A stretch of 64,000 nucleotides of DNA, taken from assembly GCF_024400535.1 (NCBI RefSeq), contig NZ_CP038800.1, positions 992,001 to 1,056,000 on the forward strand, read 5' to 3'. Positions 61,913-64,000 of the stretch are shown in pieces. A program made the position numbers and the translations under genes. The notes under the pieces are model-generated. The model was not told the origin of the DNA, searched no databases, and saw nothing but the letters and a program-made list of their open reading frames with translations. The DNA comes from Treponema denticola (GTDB taxonomy: Bacteria; Spirochaetota; Spirochaetia; Treponematales; Treponemataceae). Numbering within the stretch: the first letter of the stretch is position 1; the number at the start of each line of letters is the position of its first letter.

Positions 61913-64000
61913 CTAGGGGGCAGTAGTTGTTAATTTCCCATCATTATCCACATACCAGTTTTGAGCCCCCTTCTTTGTAACTTTAAATTTATTTGCATTT
62001 TCAGCAGTAGAACCGGTTAAAACTGTGGTTGTGTTAAGATAATTACCATCTGGCACGGTAATTCTTGCAGCTTGGTTTTGACCGGCAGTTAAGGTACCTG
62101 TAATTTTAATTGTCTTATTATTGAACAGATAAACATCATTTCTACCGTGTGTATGCTCATCTCCGTCGGTTGAAGGTGTTATTTTGGCAACTTCGGATAT
62201 ATTAAATGTTCCGTTTTCAAAATAACAGCCGCCTCCTTGTCCGGCTGTATTTTTTTTAATTTCTCCGCCTGACATATTTAATGTTCCCCCTGCTAAATAT
62301 ATCCCGCCTCCTCTTAATGTCGAAGAATTTTCATCTATTATAGCTGAAACTATTTTTGTATTTCCTTTAGTATAAATTCCTCCTCCATAATTTTTTGCCT
62401 CATTTTTATATATTTTAACCCCGCTAAGTTCAAGAGTGCCACTGCTACCTACAAATATCCCGCCTCCATGAGCAGTGGTCGAGCTGCCTGTGTCTTTAAG
62501 TGCTTTACAATTTTGGATCAATGAGCCGTTTTCAATCTTTAAAGAGCCTCCTAGAACGACAATACCGCCTCCATTTGATTTAGCAGTACAATTGTCTATA
62601 GTTATTCCTGATAAGGTAACACCTCCACTTAGAATCTCTATGCCTCCGCCTGAATCTGTTGAATAACCGTTTTTTAGTTCAAGGTTCTCTAATCTAACTA
62701 CAGCATCGTTTTTAATCTTAAATATTTTATGTTTTTTACTAATGCCGCTGAATGTAAAGGTATCAAGATTAAGCTCCATAATATTTCGTGAGGAAGGATT
62801 ATTTCCCTTAATAGTCATATTCTTCGTTATTTCTATTGTGCCGTAATTTTCTTCATCAGTACCGTATGCGGCCGTAAGATTACTATTAACAAGAATAGTA
62901 TTATACTTGCCTTCTTTAACGGCTTTTTTTAATTCTTTCCAAGATGTAACAGTTATAGTCTTGTTTGCAAGCTCCAATTTTCCGGCAGCATTGATTTTCC
63001 ACTTTTTACCATCAGTATCATCGGTAACCTTGAATTTGGATACTTGATCTGCAAGTATAACGCCGGGAGCGGCTGTTAAGACAGTGATTGTAGGATTACC
63101 TACCGAAGGATAGTTTTCAGGGCTTATTCTGGCGACAGAGGTTTCAGTTAGTGAACCTGTAACAGTGATTACCTTATCTGCAGGAAGATAAATATCGTTT
63201 TTTCCTAGTTTGTTTTCATCGGGGTCCGCAGAAGGAACTATTTTTGCATCGCCGGATATTTTGAAAGTTCCGTTATTGTAGACTGCCCCTTCAAGTTTTG
63301 CTTCATTCTCTTTTATTTCCCCGCCTTCCATTATGAGTTTACCTGAATTATATATACCGCCGCCATTGCCTGTAATAATGCTTCCGTTAGAGTTTTTTGC
63401 CTTATTTCCCTGTATAATACAAGAGTTTTTTACAGTAAGAGTTCCGTGTTCCGAAATATAAACACCTCCTCCTCCGTCAGCACCGACACTTGATTCATTA
63501 TTTAATATTTTTGCACTACCCTGTAAAACAAGACTTCCTTTATAAAGATATATACCCCCTCCTTTACCGTTACTTTGACAAATATTACCGCTTATTTCGG
63601 CAGAGTCTTCAATTATGTTTTCACCTAAATTGGTATGAATGTAAATTCCGGCTCCTTTTTCTGCTGTATTGGATAAAATCTTTGATGAACCCTTTATCCA
63701 TAATCTTCCATCAGAAGAGCTGCTTATATAAATTGCACCGCCTTCTCCTAAACTTGCATTATTTTTACATTCAGTTATAGTTACATTTTCAAGTTCTAAT
63801 GATGCTCCTGTTACATGTACTCCTGCCCCGGGAGAGTCTTTTCCTTTTTTAAGAGTTATATCTTTTAACTTAAGACTTGCTCCGTTATAAACCTTAAATA
63901 TCCTATGCTTTTCATCTGCATTTAGTACAGCCGAAGTACTTTCACCCTTGATTGTAAGGTTTTTAGTTATTGAAATTTCTGAAGTGGTAGTATCTGCTAT
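61913..64000 (-). CDS. Large right-handed beta-helix surface protein, 5' end outside window
   Basis: The minus-strand frame is open from 64000 to a stop at 61913 (at least 695 residues, N-terminus beyond the window). It consists of beta-helix rungs such as GGGIYLAGGTLNMSGGEIKKN and GGGIYTKGNTKIVSAI with repeated GGG turns. It is organised as tandem modules of roughly 300-350 residues: each has a helix region, then a NDIYLPADKVITVTGSLT-type strand and an FKVT...W spacer, and the end of one module is followed by KTITVTSWKELKKAV, which opens the next. Such proteins are usually surface or secreted adhesins or polysaccharide-binding proteins. An anchor or secretion signal must lie upstream of the window. 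Confidence 0.75.
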   Translation of the reverse strand: MADTTTSEISITKNLTIKGESTSAVLNADEKHRIFKVYNGASLKLKDITLKKGKDSPGAGVHVTGASLELENVTITECKNNASLGEGGAIYISSSSDGRLWIKGSSKILSNTAEKGAGIYIHTNLGENIIEDSAEISGNICQSNGKGGGIYLYKGSLVLQGSAKILNNESSVGADGGGGVYISEHGTLTVKNSCIIQGNKAKNSNGSIITGNGGGIYNSGKLIMEGGEIKENEAKLEGAVYNNGTFKISGDAKIVPSADPDENKLGKNDIYLPADKVITVTGSLTETSVARISPENYPSVGNPTITVLTAAPGVILADQVSKFKVTDDTDGKKWKINAAGKLELANKTITVTSWKELKKAVKEGKYNTILVNSNLTAAYGTDEENYGTIEITKNMTIKGNNPSSRNIMELNLDTFTFSGISKKHKIFKIKNDAVVRLENLELKNGYSTDSGGGIEILSGGVTLSGITIDNCTAKSNGGGIVVLGGSLKIENGSLIQNCKALKDTGSSTTAHGGGIFVGSSGTLELSGVKIYKNEAKNYGGGIYTKGNTKIVSAIIDENSSTLRGGGIYLAGGTLNMSGGEIKKNTAGQGGGCYFENGTFNISEVAKITPSTDGDEHTHGRNDVYLFNNKTIKITGTLTAGQNQAARITVPDGNYLNTTTVLTGSTAENANKFKVTKKGAQNWYVDNDGKLTTTAP

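Overview
The window looks like the chromosome of an oral-type treponeme, most likely Treponema denticola or a close relative. Supporting signs are a spirochete FlaB core flagellin behind a sigma-28-type promoter, many treponeme-style lipoproteins, an RpoB carrying Asn at the E. coli 531 position (the residue reported for naturally rifampicin-resistant treponemes), moderate-to-low GC, and repeated PD-(D/E)XK 'transposase' genes. The species call is inference from gene content.

Layout. 1-5.0 kb is a very AT-rich piece of a mobile element: a partial relaxase, a repeat-rich divergent intergenic region, a type IA topoisomerase, a 36-residue membrane peptide and an IS1202-like (ISNCY) insertion sequence. 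A 24-bp palindrome occurs four times here and three of the copies lie inside reading frames. 5-24.6 kb is mostly housekeeping and metabolism: 5-formyl-THF cyclo-ligase, a TPR lipoprotein, a glycoside hydrolase, glutamate dehydrogenase, an apparently orphan cobalamin riboswitch, an Rpn-type nuclease, a formate/nitrite channel, pyrE, flaB, carbamate kinase, a MATE exporter, rpsU, shikimate kinase and malic enzyme. 24.6-35.7 kb carries an ABC exporter behind a promoter with a nine-G spacer tract, an M42 peptidase / K+ channel / cyclic-nucleotide-binding operon, a PD-(D/E)XK gene and envelope proteins. 35.8-40.6 kb is a C39-peptidase ABC exporter / HlyD adaptor / TolC-like operon whose outer-membrane gene is interrupted by one in-frame stop.

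40.7-52.2 kb is the transcription and translation superoperon, in the order tRNA-Thr, rpmG, tRNA-Trp, secE, nusG, rplKAJL, rpoBC, led by a near-consensus promoter. 52.4-61.5 kb is accessory: a GIN-domain lipoprotein, several small enzymes, a HicB-like/DinB-like fusion, a chemoreceptor, a membrane carrier, a CobQ-like protein lacking its amidotransferase domain, and a third PD-(D/E)XK gene. 61.5-64 kb holds an exact 23-bp-period array of mini-hairpins, a cluster of CTTTGCG repeats, and the 3' part of a large beta-helix surface protein that runs off the window.

The most unusual signals are non-coding. They are the in-frame LASSEAN palindrome in the mobile element, a pair of 5'-UTR elements with conserved loops but different stems that still pair (30.4 and 53.2 kb), the eight-unit 23-bp hairpin array (61.5 kb), three consecutive long hairpins before pyrE, and the homopolymer promoter.
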